From Gnetum montanum (taxonomy: Eukaryota > Streptophyta > Gnetopsida > Gnetales > Gnetaceae): a stretch of 64,000 nt of DNA. Of the stretch, positions 45,011-58,199 are shown in pieces. Within the stretch, counting starts at the first letter, position 1; the number at the start of each line of letters is the position of its first letter. The stretch is taken from positions 211,432 through 275,431 of the forward strand of contig MNCI01038112.1 in NCBI GenBank assembly GCA_015680685.1, written 5' to 3'. The translations under genes were made by a program, and so were the position numbers. Under the pieces are notes generated by a model. That model was not told the DNA's origin. It worked only from the letters and a program-made list of their open reading frames with translations, and ran no database searches.

Positions 45011-45439
45011 TTCCATGCATCATGTACAGTGATATAGGGTGTAATTATGTGCAAGAAGTATGCACCAAAAGCAAATATTCAAAGGTCTGTGTACATAGTA
45101 GCCACAAAACAAGAGGACACCCAATGACTGACAACTAATCCTAAAAACAACACACTTTGCATGGAACTGACTGAGAGCTTGACATGCACACATGTCATAG
45201 GCATGGATGAACTAAAGTTCATCACCAACTCTCTGATAATTTAGATGATCATACATACTAAGGAGAGTTAGAAATTCCTAAAAATTTCAAGCAATAGCCC
45301 CTTAAACTAAAACCTCTACCAGCCGGCATGGAATATGTATTCTTAAAAAATGGGAAGTTGGTCATCATCAATGTAAAGCTTGCTCCATAATAGAAAACGA
45401 TGTTGTTGAATGTGGTTGCAAAATGGTTAGTAGCCTTTG

Positions 45440-46790
45440 CTTGGTCATATCCTAAACTCAAAAGAATTAATCCTCAAATATGCTAGCATCATATCTACAC
45501 TAACCTCACCATGAAGCCAAAAAGATAGCCACAAAGGTGATTGAACCCCAAACTGAAGCAAATCATCAAGGAGGAAATCGAACAACTCTTCAAGATAGGG
45601 TTCATCTATCCCATTGCAAATAGTGAGTGGGTTAGTCCACTCATGATTATGCCAAAGAAAAGTGACAAGTGGCGGGTTTGCATTAATTTTTTGCTACTAA
45701 AAATGGCAACATACGAAAACCATTTTCCATTACCATTCATTGATCAACTGTTAGAAATAATATCTTGGCATTACTATTATAGTTTTTTGGATGGTTATAG
45801 TTGCTATAACCAAGTTCAAATTACACCAGAGAACTAAGCCAAGACAACATTCACGAGTCCCTAGGGGATTTTTACATATCGCAATATGCAATTTGGTTTG
45901 TGTAATGCCCCTACTACTTTCCAATGCTTAGTCTTAAGCATTTTTCAATAACAAATTGGTAGTGGTATGTGGAAGCCTTCATGGATGACTTCTCCACGTA
46001 TGGAGCTACATTTGGGCAACCCTAGACCACCTTTGGCAAGTATTGAAATGATGTGTTGAGATAAACCTCACACTTAATTGACAAAAAAGTCATCTGATGG
46101 TCTAGGAAGGCATTATGTTGGGGCATCCAACCTCATAAGCAAGAATTGAGGTAGACCCTCAAAAAATAAGGGTCATGCAAGGAATAACCCACCAACTAGA
46201 AACCATCAAAGATTTTTAGTCATTCCTTGGACACATTAGCTACTATCAGCAATTCATAGAAAATTTCTCTAAGATCATAAAACCATTGGTTGAGCTGACA
46301 AAGAAAGATGCTCCATTTGTTTAGACTAATGAATGTGAAAAAGCATTCCAAAAGCTAAAGAAAAAAATTGTAGAAACTCCAATCCTAAAAACACTGGATA
46401 GGTCCAAACTATTTCATGTTATGAAATATGCATCAAATTATGCCTTGGGAGCTATGCTTATGAAAATGGACAACAAGAAATATCCATACTACATCCATTA
46501 TGCAAGCTGAAGCATTGTGGATGCACAACTAAACGACACCACCATAGAAAAAGAATTGATGCCAATGGTGTTTGCTCTTGAGAAGTTCAGGCACTATGTT
46601 CTTGGATACAAAGTGTTTGTACACATAGATCATAGTGCCATCCACTTCCTAATGAACAACTCAATGATGAGTCCCTATGTCATACGGTGGCTAGTGATCT
46701 TATAGGAATTCACTCTGATGATGCTAGATTGAAAGGGAACTCAAAATGTGATCACTCATCACTTATCTCAATTGTGATGGGATGACAAAG
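45440..46790 (+). pseudogene. Athila-like RT and RNase H
   Basis: 45541-45837 is open: KEEIEQLFKIGFIYPIANSE, then WVSPLMIMPKK, FPLPFIDQLLE, FLDGYSCYNQV. FMDDFSTYG near 45980. RNase H blocks near 46420 and 46550 (IEKELMPMVFALEKFRHYVL). Multiple stops and frameshifts between. Confidence 0.8.
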
Positions 46791-46849
46791 AGGATGAGAG
46801 CCCACTATCTAATTTGTTTCCTAAAGAACTTCTCTTTGCTAAATTTATA

Positions 46850-48110
46850 ACTAAACAATTTCCCAATTAGCCTAAATGGTATGATGACATTCTCACCTAT
46901 CTTCTCACTCAGGAGATGCCACAAGGGTTGGACCACCAAAAGAAGCAATTGTTTTTTCAGCAAGTAAAATGCTTCATGGAGATCAATGGACACCTCTACA
47001 AGGTGTGTACCAATGGCCTAGTTTGATGGTCTATCCCCAATGCTGATCAACTATGCATTCTCTAGTACACTCATGAAGGTCCTTATGGAGGCCACTATGC
47101 TAAAAGATGCATGCCCATTAAAATCCTAACAGTAGGGTATTATTCACCAACAATCTTTAAGGATTCTCACCAGTATGTCCACTCTTGTGAATAATGCCAA
47201 CAAGATGGTGGAATGACTACTCAAATGGAGGAACCTCAGCAATGGATTCAACCACTAGAACCATTTAACATCTAGGCATTGATTTCATGGGTCCCATCAC
47301 ACCCATGTCAAATGGAAAGGAATACATCATAGTCACTGTTGACTATTTTACAAAACAAGCAGAAGCAACAACCATCACCAACTATAAATATTTTACTACT
47401 GCTTGGTTTGTATAACAAAATGTTGTAAACAAGTTTGGTGTGCCACATGTATTAATTTCTAATAATTGAACTCAATTTATAGGCACTACTTTTCAAAAGC
47501 TTATGCAATGCTTGGGGGTTAAACATAAACTAAAAACACCCTACCACCCCCAAGCAAGGTCAAACTAAGATTACAAATAGGGAAATCACAAGGATTCTAA
47601 CAAGAACTATCAACAAATATAGGATAGACTAGAGCACAAAACTCAATTATGTCCTCTAGGCCTACCGCTCAACATGGAAACTTCCTATAGGCTATTCTCC
47701 CTATGAGTTGGTATACAAAAAATTACCAACACTTTCTATTTAATTCGAGCTCTGTACACTTTCAATAGCTTGTGACGTTAATCTTGACATAAGTTTAGCA
47801 CAAAAAAAATTAATGAATCTCAACCTACTAGATGAAAATAGAATGGTGGCCCTATCATCTAACAAGCTACACAAGGCATTCAACAAAAAATAGAACTAGA
47901 AGATAAGGTCCTCTACTAGAACCCCACACACATACCTCAAACTAAGTTTCAAACATTGTGGGAAGGGCCTAACATCATTTATGAAACTTGTCCTTCTAGG
48001 GCCATGATGATCTACAAACTTGAGAGCCCATACAAGAAAAAACTAGTTAGCATACAACAAATCAAACCTTTCCATGAGCCTAAGCTAGCTAATACAACAA
48101 ATGCCTCATC
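46850..48110 (+). pseudogene. Athila-like integrase
   Basis: A degenerate zinc region (about 47080-47210), then FMGPITPMSNGKEYIIVTVDYFTK (in parts, about 47285-47360), a lost second Asp (ISNN-stop-TQF) and YSPYELVY near 47690. C-terminal LVSIQQIKPFHEP near 48050. Confidence 0.75.
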
Positions 48111-50126
48111 ATATGGACAACTATACTCAATCTTTTGGATCTCCTCCTTTCAACATTAGTCATGGGAAAGATGGTCATTCATGCTAACTATATAAGTGGC
48201 TCCTCAATTTTTCATATTTTTGTTTGTTTTATGCATTGTTATTTTTTCAACGTTTTTTTTTACACATTCTTTATCTTACCCTTTTTGTTTTATATATTAT
48301 TATTGTTTTCAAAATTTTTATTTTACAACATCATTAGTACATTTTATTTTTCTTAACTATTTTACAATTTCTTATATATTTCTATTTATTTGGATGTGAT
48401 TTTCTCATTATGTTTTAATAATGCCATACCTTATTTCCACTTGGGTATAATGTGAGTTAATTGATGTGGGCATGTGCTATTCAGTTATTTGATTGTTGGT
48501 GTCTAGATTCTAACTTTAAATTTTGTTAATAATTACTTCGACATGGTTTCTTTTTCATGCAATAGGCAATGAGTCCAAAACATCCATCCATCCAAAAACT
48601 CTATGATTTTCTTTGTTTTGGAATAAGGTAGTCCCTTTTTTATTAATAAAACTTTAATGAATTGTAACCTTGGTAGTTTCTAGAATTGGAAAGGATTCAA
48701 AGGTTTGAACATGGTGTGACTTAAAGGGGATTTGATACGCTTTATGCCTTTCTACTTACTTGGGTGCATGTGTGTTTTCATGGATTTCTTACCATTCCGT
48801 GTCAACCAATAAACAAGAAGTTGAATAAGTCTTTACATGGTGCGGTTTCCATTTCAAAAAAATTGATGAGAATTTATAGCACACCCCTTAGATAAAGTAA
48901 ACAAGCTACAAGAACTAGTTATAGGAATAGAAAGACATGTTACCCATGCTTGAATGTCCCCTCTAACTAAGGTGCTTTCTCACTTTCTACTTCCCTTTTC
49001 TTCTTTGATAAGGAATGGTGGTTGTTCTATGGGTGCACTCTTGTGTCTTAGGGGGGTAAACTAGTCTTAGAATGGTGATGCAAAGTCACTAAACATGGTT
49101 GGTTTTGTTCTAGACTAAGGATGGATTTTATCATGTCATTTAACCACAAAATTCACAAGGGACTTCATGTGACCTTAATCAGGAACTCCATTCCACTCTC
49201 TTTGCAATCCATCTATGCTTTTCATGTCTCACCTCACTACCAGTTTCATGTTCTTGTTCAATGTCTTGGCTTAATGTATCAAAATTATTAGGTAGTTTCT
49301 TTCGGGTTTTTGTATTTAGCTTTCTATAACCATTAATCATCCATGGGATCCACGGACTCCTCAATTTGAAGTTATGTAAGGCTAATAAAAGGCCTATGCC
49401 TGCTTTGGGAAGGACCCACTTACATATATTTTGGTTGGATTAGTTAAGTTCTTTATCCTTAGACATTCTCAAAATCAAATCATTTTGCATTCCCCATCAA
49501 TGACATCCAAATGTGCACATCTTCACAATGTTTTTCAGTGAAATTTCCTTTTTATTATCATGAATTCTTAAACTCTCTTCAAGCATTTCATCTTGTTTGA
49601 ACTTTTTTGAATTTAATAATGGACTACTTATTCATTTTATCCTACTTGTGAATCTTCTCACTAACACTATTAACTGAATAAATCCATCATAATCACAACC
49701 TAGCCAAGTGTAATCACCAAAGAGATAAGGTACTAAAAAGCTATGTGTTACACATTGCATGCTAATCCATGATTTTGTTGTAATTGTAGTGGAAAGCATG
49801 GATTGAAAGTAGAATTGTCTTCACCAAGGATGATGCAGCATTACCACACAATGAGGACCGTTCATGACCGTTGGATCTTCTCTCTTACTCTTCAGCTACC
49901 AGGAGTAGTTGGATGTCAATTTTGTCTAGGGTGTTTAGTTCTATTGTCATGAACCCAATTTTGTAAAAGAATGTAAATCCATACACTTGGGTACTTAGAG
50001 TCTGTTTGTTCCATTTAAGTTAGTTTGTATGTCAGTCAATAATACCATACCTACCCAATATTTTGTAAGGAACTTGTTCATCCTCTTCTTCACTCGAGGA
50101 CAAGTTTTCATTTAGTCATGGAGGTA
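48111..50126. other. 3' noncoding region of the Athila-like element
   Basis: T-rich, about 2 kb, no supported gene. Near the end actcgaggacaag...catggaggta (50092-50126) resembles the pre-LTR PPT region of such elements. Confidence 0.5.
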
Positions 50127-50885
50127 TGATGAATCATGTCTTGATGTGCTTTGATATCAAATACCCGATATTAGACCCCAAGATGCAATGTCAAATATCT
50201 AATATCATAGGGTATATGCCAACCTATAAATATAACACTTAGGCACACAATTTCCATATAGTTTTTATCATAGAGTAACAAATTTCATATAGTTTAGCCA
50301 TTCCAAAGTTAGAATATTTCTGAGTGCCCAAAATAGGAGTCTGAGTGTGTACACATCTTTATTCAAGCACTGATGTACCTAAGCATAACAATGTGATGGA
50401 AATAAAGATGAGCCCTTTTGATAATCCTTGCAACATTAATAATAGGTTAATGTTTTCTTTAATGCATTTAATATTCATGCACTTTACATTAATGTACTTT
50501 AATTAAGCAATTAATGTCCAGTTATTAATGAACACAAGCACAACCACTTCAAGCATACGTGTAGTGCTTGGTAACCCAGAAACACTTAACATTTGGTAAC
50601 CCAGTAGCACTATATGTGTTTAGGATATGTCAAGGGAGTGGGAATGAGTCCTTATGATAGGCTAGCTAGGTAGTAGATTAATTAGATATTAAATTCCTCT
50701 ATCTTTCATTCTTGTTCTAGGCATTTAAACTTATAAAATATAAAGTGATAAAAATCATATACCTCGGTTGCATTTAACCATATACTTGTACCTCATGAGT
50801 AGAAAAAATAAGACAATGATCATCCTGATTAGATTTCAAGTCTTAGAATAAGTGTACTTAAGAACTTAAGGTCTATGGAATTCAA
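50127..50885 (+). mobile_element. Probable 3' LTR of the Athila-like element
   Basis: It begins TGATGAATCATG after a purine-rich stretch, and TAT-5 gag homology starts soon after 50890. No partner LTR is in the window, so the right border is a guess. Confidence 0.4.
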
Positions 50886-50889
50886 CCGG

Positions 50890-52046
50890 ATTGCTCGTGA
50901 ATGCTTTTGATTTCTATGGTTGGGTGTAGGGGTACCTCACCACTCATTAGTTGTACTTTGTGAATTAAGGTATGGGAATTCTAGGAGGAAAGTTATCTAT
51001 GGGATAGCAAAACTAATTGGATCATCTTGATAGAAGTCCATGATTTTCACTGTCTATGTTATGGAGATCTTCAGTTTCTGTAACTCTTTGGTAAGGTCTT
51101 GGACCATTTGGAATGCTTGATCCATGCCTTATGGCATTCTCATGAATTACAATGTTTGTATGAATGGTTGGGACATGAGTTAAGAGGCCTATGGCCTTAT
51201 GATGGGTTGTAGTACAGAAGGGAGAGGCTAGGTCATCAAAGTTGTAGAAAAACTAAACAAAAAATGATTATTGTGTTGGTATGTGTAGCACAAAGGGGAT
51301 GAATGATGTGTGTGATCCTTGGATCACTTGGGGTTCCACAATGAGAACCATTGGTATGAAGAAGGGATGAGCGATGGTGATGACCACTAGTGATGATCAA
51401 GCAAATTAAGCCTATGTGGAAAAAGGCATGCATGAGCATAGGGGTGTCATTTGGGGCATGGAATGTGCTTGGTGGGCTACTATGATAGGTGTTGGCCCGA
51501 ACATGATTGGGTACACAAGAGATGAAGGTTAAGGCACCTATCCCATGGAAGTGGTAGGAGAGGCCAAAGTAGGTGCGATGGTTTGAGGATCTGACTATTC
51601 AAAGAGGTTCCCTATAAAATTTTCTGATTTAGGCTCAGCCTCAAATTCATCTTGCTCCACATGTTGACTTTTCAAACTGAGCTTCTCACTCTATTCATCT
51701 ATCTCAATTAGATGTGTCAATATACACACATAAGTTTCATTGAGTGGTATTTTGTCATAAGGGGAGGGTATGTACTCCTTCCCATTTTGATGGATTAGCT
51801 CATACTTGCATTTGACCTTGGCCTCCATTCATGGAATGAGTAGGCTAGCTTGGATTTTGGTACAAATGAAGTTTATAGTGATCTTCATTTATGACCAAAC
51901 TAATCTAGGCTTTGTCCCCTTAAACTAAGAAATTACCTACGCTCAACTACGGTAGGATCTTTTGGGTCATAAACTCTCATAACATGTTGGTTAGATATCA
52001 TATCGGTCAAGCTAAGGGGCAACACAGTTGATTGGCTGAAAGACAT
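50890..52046 (-). pseudogene. TAT-5 gag, N-terminal part
   Basis: Start ATG 52046 (MSFSQSTVLPLSL). Weak similarity to TAT-2 and TAT-4 gag with many stops and AT drift. Confidence 0.6.
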
Positions 52047-52803
52047 GATTACTGGTTTAAACTTGGCTTAATAAAATATATAAGTAATTATTTAAATAAA
52101 AATTCCAACAAGTAGAATTTCTCAAGATACAAAAGAGGTATGGTTGTAAAATGTTGGGAACTATAACTGAAAAATGCAGTGTAGGTTGCAACGACAAGGG
52201 ATACACCCTGCACTTAAGAAAAAATGTAATGGTTTTAGCATTGGAAATACCAACTATGCTAGCTTTGCTAGCAATGGCTATGTTGGAGGAGGGAAAGGCA
52301 AGTAGGGTAAGTAACTAAAAATTCATTTACCCACTTGCACTACATTAGGGGTTCTCCCTCTTGGTCAAAATAATGTTTATGTTTGAAAATGTAGATGTAA
52401 AATTTTATTTTTCTTTTTTGACTACATTGATGATTGGAGAAGGATCAAATGTTGGTCTTGTTAGAAAATTTTATAACAAGGGGCTTTGAATGGTTGTGGC
52501 ATAGCAACTCTGGCCTTTGAACACATAAAGGCAAGTTCAACTTGCAACCACACTAGCTTTAAAAAGTCTGCAACTACTATGAAAATTTTCGAACATCCAA
52601 ATCACCTACAACCACAACAATAGGTTTTGGTGGTAGGGAAATGGGCAACAACATTGGTTTTCTCTAGCAGGAAATTTTTAATAAATTTTAAAATATTTTT
52701 GTGTAAAGCTAAGGTTTTTAACTTGTAAAAAATATTATTGAAATGGTAAAATGGGATTAGACATAGAACTTGGATAGAGGCCCTCCTTCTAGAGCTAGAA
52801 AAC
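52047..52803 (-). other. TAT-5 leader and PBS-like site
   Basis: The leader shows no ORF. At 52779-52796 the + strand reads ggccctccttctagagct, the complement of the PBS of TAT-2/TAT-4 with changes at the 5' end. Confidence 0.6.
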
Positions 52804-54213
52804 TATTGTTCTTGGAAATTTTGGTTTCCAGAAAAACTAAGAATTCCAAGTGTAGAATAGTTTTAACCTTGGTTTCCAAGGACCTCTAAGAAAGAGGATT
52901 CAAGGCACCCTAGATAGTCTAGCCGATCACCTAAGGACTTGAGAAATGTAAAGGAGGGTAAACGAAATGTAAAATATTATAGATCTAATCTAAGAAACAT
53001 ATGCACAAAATAGAACCATAATAAATTTGCATAGCAAATGAATTATGAATCTTATTACAATGAAAATATTGTAAATACACAAAGTTTAGAATGTGTATAT
53101 ATGATGTGTGGATGCACAAGGGATTCACTTTGATGAAGTTTGAGGCCTATTGAAATTGGTAGTGTTGCACCACAATCATCTCCATGATCCAAGTGCTTCC
53201 CAACTTCAAAAATCAAAATGCCTTGTTGGTTCCTCTCATAGATGTACAATGTTGGTCATAGGATGGAGTAAGGTGTGTGAAGGACATTTTTCACAAGAGG
53301 GATACCACACTGGGAGTCTTGATGCCTAGGTAGTTCAGCATTACTCCAAAAAGTCTCACACAAGCCTCAAGGTTATAACTGTTTTGTAATGACCAAAGGT
53401 TCCATGCTCAAGAATTGCCAAAAAATATTTTTGTTTACTCTCTCACAAAGTGGTGGAACTCAAGAATCAAAGAACCAAAGAACATTTTTTTAGGTGTTGG
53501 AAATAAGCTTATATAGTTTATATGGTTATTGAATTTTTGCTATAAATTTCTACCATGATTACTGATAGATTGATGTCACACGTAGGTGTGGCAAGTGTTT
53601 GATTCCAATGTAGTTGTTATTTATGGTAATTTTTTATATCCCCAAGGCACAAAAATCATGTTGGTTTCCAATAAAAGTAAATAGACTTTTCATCCACACT
53701 AGCTTCTCCCACCCACATTTTCCTTCTAGTAGCAACGTTGGAGTTGTCAAAGCAAAGCTGAAACTTGATGAAAATGGAAACTCCCATCACTCCAATACTA
53801 ACCTTGATGTGGTAATGCTAGCCTTGATGTGGCTATGCTAGCCTTGATGTGACTATGGTAGCAATAGTTGAGATAATGAAAGTTAAACCCCCAACACTAG
53901 GCATAGGTGCTTCTAGCATAGGAAAGGCCATACCCCTGATAAAACCCATGAAAATACCAATCTTGGTAGTCCAAAAGGAATTTTTGACCTTACCAAGCCT
54001 AAATGTAGACATAGTAGGACTTTTTCCACTTGAGAAGTGAGGCTACAACAACTTATGAGGAATTTTTTCAGCCCCAAAAGTTAAAACATGTGAAGTTTCA
54101 CCTCATGGATTACAATCTTCACATTTTACAATGAATTTCCAACCTTAGGTTTCATGGGGTGAAAGCTACAATGCTAAAAAAGTTACAACATGCATTTTCT
54201 TGGTGGTGTTTCA
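52804..54213 (-). mobile_element. TAT-5 5' LTR
   Basis: About 1410 bp, ending GGTGGTGTTTCA at 54213 on the + strand as in the other TAT LTRs. The start aligns by the PBS spacing. The interior is strongly AT-drifted; short tandem 'gctagccttgatgtg' copies lie at 53817-53850. Confidence 0.7.
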
Positions 54214-55560
54214 CATAAAGCTATGTAAAGTTAAGTTGGATTATTTCTTTGATGTGGAACTACCACTTGTGCTTCATAGTGAATGAGAATAATTCTTAAG
54301 AGATTATCCAGATTCTTCTAGTTTGTAAGTTTCTAGATGTTTTGCATTTAGAGTTTCATCGATTACCTCATAGATAAGATGTTGAGTTTAAAATTACTCT
54401 CAAACTTCATGTCGAACCTATCTCTAAGGTCCTATATAGGATGTCACCTATCAAGCAGGCTAAACTAAAGATTCAACTTTACGAGATACTAGATGAGGGC
54501 CTAATTCATCTAAATGTGCCTCCATGGGGTGCTTGTATCCTCTTTGTCAAGAAGAAGGATGGTAGCTTAAGGTTTTGCATTGACTATTTATGGCTCAACT
54601 AGGCAATCATGAAGAGCAGATATTCTTTGCCTTAGATAGATGATTTGTTTGAACAACTGAGATAAACAAAGATAGACTTGAAATCTAGTTATCATCAAGT
54701 TTGCATCGAGGAGGAGGATGTTCTTATGATAACCATTCAAACCTAGTATGAACATTATGAATTTATGATTTTATCATTTAGACTCACTAATTCTCTTGTT
54801 ATGTTCATACATGTTATGAATAGTGTAATAAGGTCATACCTACACTGATTTGTCATTATGTTCATTGATGACATATTGATGTAGTCGCAGACTAACTTAA
54901 TGAGTAGCATTTGAAGGAAGTATTACAAAGTCTTAGGAAGCATCAATTATTTGTGCAATCATCTCTATGTTCATTTTTGCGTAATGAGATTTAGTTCTTG
55001 GGGCATCTTCTTTTGGAGATTGGTGTGGTAGTGGATCCCACCAAGATATTAGTTAATTGGAATTAGCTAATTTCTACGAATGTTGGTGATGTCCACAAAT
55101 TTTTGGAATTGACAGGTTATTACATGAGGTTCATGGAGAATTTATTTTGCATAGCTTCTCTTTTAATGAAGTTGTTGTAGAAAGATGTTGATTTCTAGTA
55201 GAACCCATTTTACCAAAAAACTTTTGATGAACTCAAGAGTAGAATGATTTCAACTCCTATTCTAATTTTTCGCATGCCTAGAAAGCTATATGATGTTTGT
55301 ATGGATGCTTCAAGAGAAAGTTATGGATGTGTCCTTACGCAAAACAACAAAGTGGTGGCATACTCTTCAAGGTAGTTAAAGTCTCATGAGACATGGTACC
55401 TCACTCATGACTTTTTGTTAGATATAGTAGTGTTCACCTTGAAGGTTTAATGCCATTATCTCTATGGTGAATAGTTGACAATTTGGACTAATTACAAAGG
55501 ATTGCAATATTTGATGGATCAATCATCATAGAAACAAAACTCACTTTGTGTAGAATTATA
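54214..55560 (+). pseudogene. Chromovirus-like pol fragment: RT and RNase H
   Basis: Degenerate but clear: [14 protein letters not shown], then [20 protein letters not shown] with IDY, IDDLFEQL, FIDDIL (about 54867), VDPTKI, and RNase H CMDASRESYGCVLTQ near 55300 and YLTHDFLL. These blocks are those of chromoviral Ty3/Gypsy RT. Numerous stops. The left part is cut by TAT-5; the integrase is not seen. Confidence 0.75.
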
Positions 55561-56754
55561 ATCTTAAAGAATTGATTATTTTAGAAAGGGCTTTTAGTAG
55601 AATTAAGTAAATCCTTGAAGATGATAAAATGTCATTCATAAATTAGCCACTATAGAATCAAGGCTCACTTTTTATAAAAATTTGTTTTTGAGTTTTATGA
55701 CATAGTAGAAGAAAAGAATGCTAGTGTGCATAAAAGTACAAGGATATGAAGACTAGGTTTTATGTTCATTTGTAATGAGCTTTTTTTTTTCTTTTTGTGA
55801 CCCAACACTATAGAATTGGGATTCACTTTTATTTTTTTATTTTTTAAAAAAAGCTACTCATGTATAAATATTTTTATCATTAATACAAAGAGTATAACAT
55901 GTATTCAACATCTTGAAGTATGTGATGAGATTATTGAATTCAATGACTAACCACTTTCTTTTAGTCTTTTAATAAAAATATAACATGTTAGACAATAAAG
56001 AAAGCTAGGTTCTTATAGAATAACAAACAAAGTTAAGTTAGATTTTCAAAAGAAAATCCAAAAATATTATAATCCTAAAATAAACCTTATAAAACTTTTA
56101 GTGGTAGTAGCATAAGAAGTTTCTAGAAAAGCAACATAATACCAGCCTTAGTTTGATTCTGAATGCGTGGTAATTCAACTTAAATTAAAAACATAGAAAT
56201 ATTTAACAATTATGAGGCTTTATAAGAATTTTATTCATAACAAAATGAAGTAGTTCATTAATAAAAGGAAAATTACTCTTCTCCACATGATCAAGAAGGA
56301 ACCAAGAAATTTTTGGAAGTTGCTTCATAGAGGTGAAAATGTTGGAATTGAAATTTCTCTATTTTGATATTTAGCAATTTTATCAAAAATTACTTTAGGG
56401 CAAGGGAGAGCTAGTAGGATGTTGAAAAGAAAATGATAATCTTTTCATCTTCTTTGAAGATACCATGCAAAGCATCAAAAGAATAGTTTCTGATAAAGTA
56501 GTTAATTTAGCAAGACTGTATGCAGAAATGATTACTTGAAGAGGACCTTTAGTATGGAAGACACTATGAAAAAATTTAATCCATACTCTCTAGGCTAGTT
56601 GGTTTAGATAAACAATGCTGCATTAATATACTATTATTTTTCTTCTTGAAGAAAGAAGATATAGATTTGACTTAAATAATGGCATATTGATTATAATTAC
56701 CAATATTTTTGCCAAGGTTTTATAAAATATTATTGAAATGAAGATTGATAGATA
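55561..56754. other. AT-rich sequence without supported gene
   Basis: Low-complexity A/T tracts (55780-55860) and no ORF of note. 56280-56640 read on the - strand has a faint non-LTR RT feel, too weak to call. Confidence 0.3.
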
Positions 56755-57640
56755 TCTGATCACACAAGCTAAAGGATAGTTAGAAACTAATGCCCTCATA
56801 TGCACCCTGCCAAATTTTACTTTATCTTTATTTGATACTAATTTGTTTTCTAGTCTTATGTTAATCGCTTATATTCCCTTAGAAATGGCTCCTGATAGTA
56901 TTTACGCAACTACAGGAACTAAGTTAGTGTTTAAATTGTTTGATACTACATACATCAAACGTTATCACCCTTAGGCCAACAAGTAATGCATGTTCATACC
57001 ACAAACCTTGAATATGGTAAAAGGATCAACATAGAGGACTTGTCAATCCATACACAATATCTTGATCTCACCGATCTACAAGAAGACTGTTATGAGTATT
57101 TAGTACCAAAAGGAAAACAAAAGAAATGATACTATAATGTTCATTTGAAACCCTTAGTACTTACAAAATAAGATCCTTTATTGCCAAGAGCTAGATTTAG
57201 AAAAAAAGTTGTAATACTATTCCCTAAATCCTTAGATCTAGGCATCGTCAAATCCCAGACACAGGCCCTAGTCACTTTAACTCCTTTGAAAAAATTTGCT
57301 GCTGAAAAATCAAAAATGTCAGAGAAAGAAATTTTAGAAAAAATGAAAAAATGATTCAAGGAATTAAACATCACTACAGACATAGAAAAGGTGTTAGGAC
57401 CTATCCCCACTTTATCCAAAGGTAAAGTTAAACTAGAAGAGATAGGATTCACTACTGATGAAACATCTTCGTCATCTTCTAAATTAATAGGTAAAACATC
57501 ACAGACTCCTACCATTGATACATCTTGTCCCCACAAAAGAATAGAAAGACAAGATAAACAGTACCATTGCATGGAATGTGATGCCTTATTAAAGATAAAT
57601 ATGAATGAAGAAGAAGAGAGAACAAATAGAGAAAGATAAG
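56755..57640 (+). pseudogene. Pararetrovirus movement-protein relic, copy 1 (N-terminus missing)
   Basis: It begins abruptly inside the segment that is complete at 62821. The core (CTLPNFTLSLFD, about 56805-56840) is shared by both copies. A C-terminal part rich in K/S/E follows, ending with a short Cys/His stretch near 57525-57580. A role in cell-to-cell movement is inferred from position and the core block. Stops near 57130, 57164 and 57352. Confidence 0.6.
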
Positions 57641-58199
57641 GCACCAAAAGAAGCAATATATGTTATTCCTTGGAAAAGGACTATAACAGCCCAAAGCAGA
57701 GACAATTCAACTTCAAAATTGGGCAAACCAATGTATTTTAAATATAGAAGGAGTTACGCATAATATAGAATGTGATACACAGCAGTTAGTATTAGACACT
57801 TAGAAATTAGTAGAACTAAATGCTAAGCATGAGGAATCCCTAAAAGGCCTTAGACAATATGTCAAACAAGTCTACTAAAAATGGGTACCAAAACAAAAAC
57901 AAGCCACAACCAGCCAAACCTCTACAAACCCTCTTAGCTCAGCACAATAGTCACCTCCTAGTATAGGAAAATCCCACAAAGCTAGATGGAGAAGAAAAGA
58001 GAAAGAAAGAAAAGGAAAAGAAAAATTGGTTAGTGCCAACACCCAACATACTAATACAGAAATGGAAAAGGAAGCTTTAGTTAACAGTGAAGAATAATTT
58101 CTCATAAAAGTAACTAGCTGAGACACATCTCTTAAAAATCCAATAGATTATTCTGCTATACAAATAAAGAAATTTGTAGATAAAGCTCCTATATTCTCC
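57641..58199 (+). pseudogene. Linker between movement and coat protein relics
   Basis: Fragments rich in K, E, Q, S and T over several frames. Nothing recognised. Confidence 0.4.

Larger units (their letters stand above)
43748..50126 (+). mobile_element. Athila-like Ty3/Gypsy element, gag C-terminus to PPT (decayed)
   Basis: Order: gag end, protease, RT, RNase H, integrase, long 3' noncoding region. RT blocks NHFPLPFIDQLLE and AFMDDFSTYG are typical of Athila-type elements. The left side is cut by TAT-4. Many stops and frameshifts. Its own 3' LTR probably starts at 50127. Confidence 0.7.
50890..54213 (-). mobile_element. TAT-5: 5' LTR, leader and gag start (truncated, old)
   Basis: Gag at 52046-50890 aligns with TAT-2 around 31878-30620 (for example the region read as ggatcatcttgatagaagtccatg on the + strand). 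The PBS-like site and LTR follow to the right. The left part was cut by the Athila-like insertion. Confidence 0.75.

Noticed and set aside
56280-56640. LINE reverse-transcriptase remnant on the - strand
   Set aside because: Only a vague resemblance, with no catalytic motif.
57141-57656. 171-codon - strand frame rich in F/L/S
   Set aside because: It is the reverse of the K/E/S-rich viral movement-protein tail; the hydrophobic look is a strand effect.
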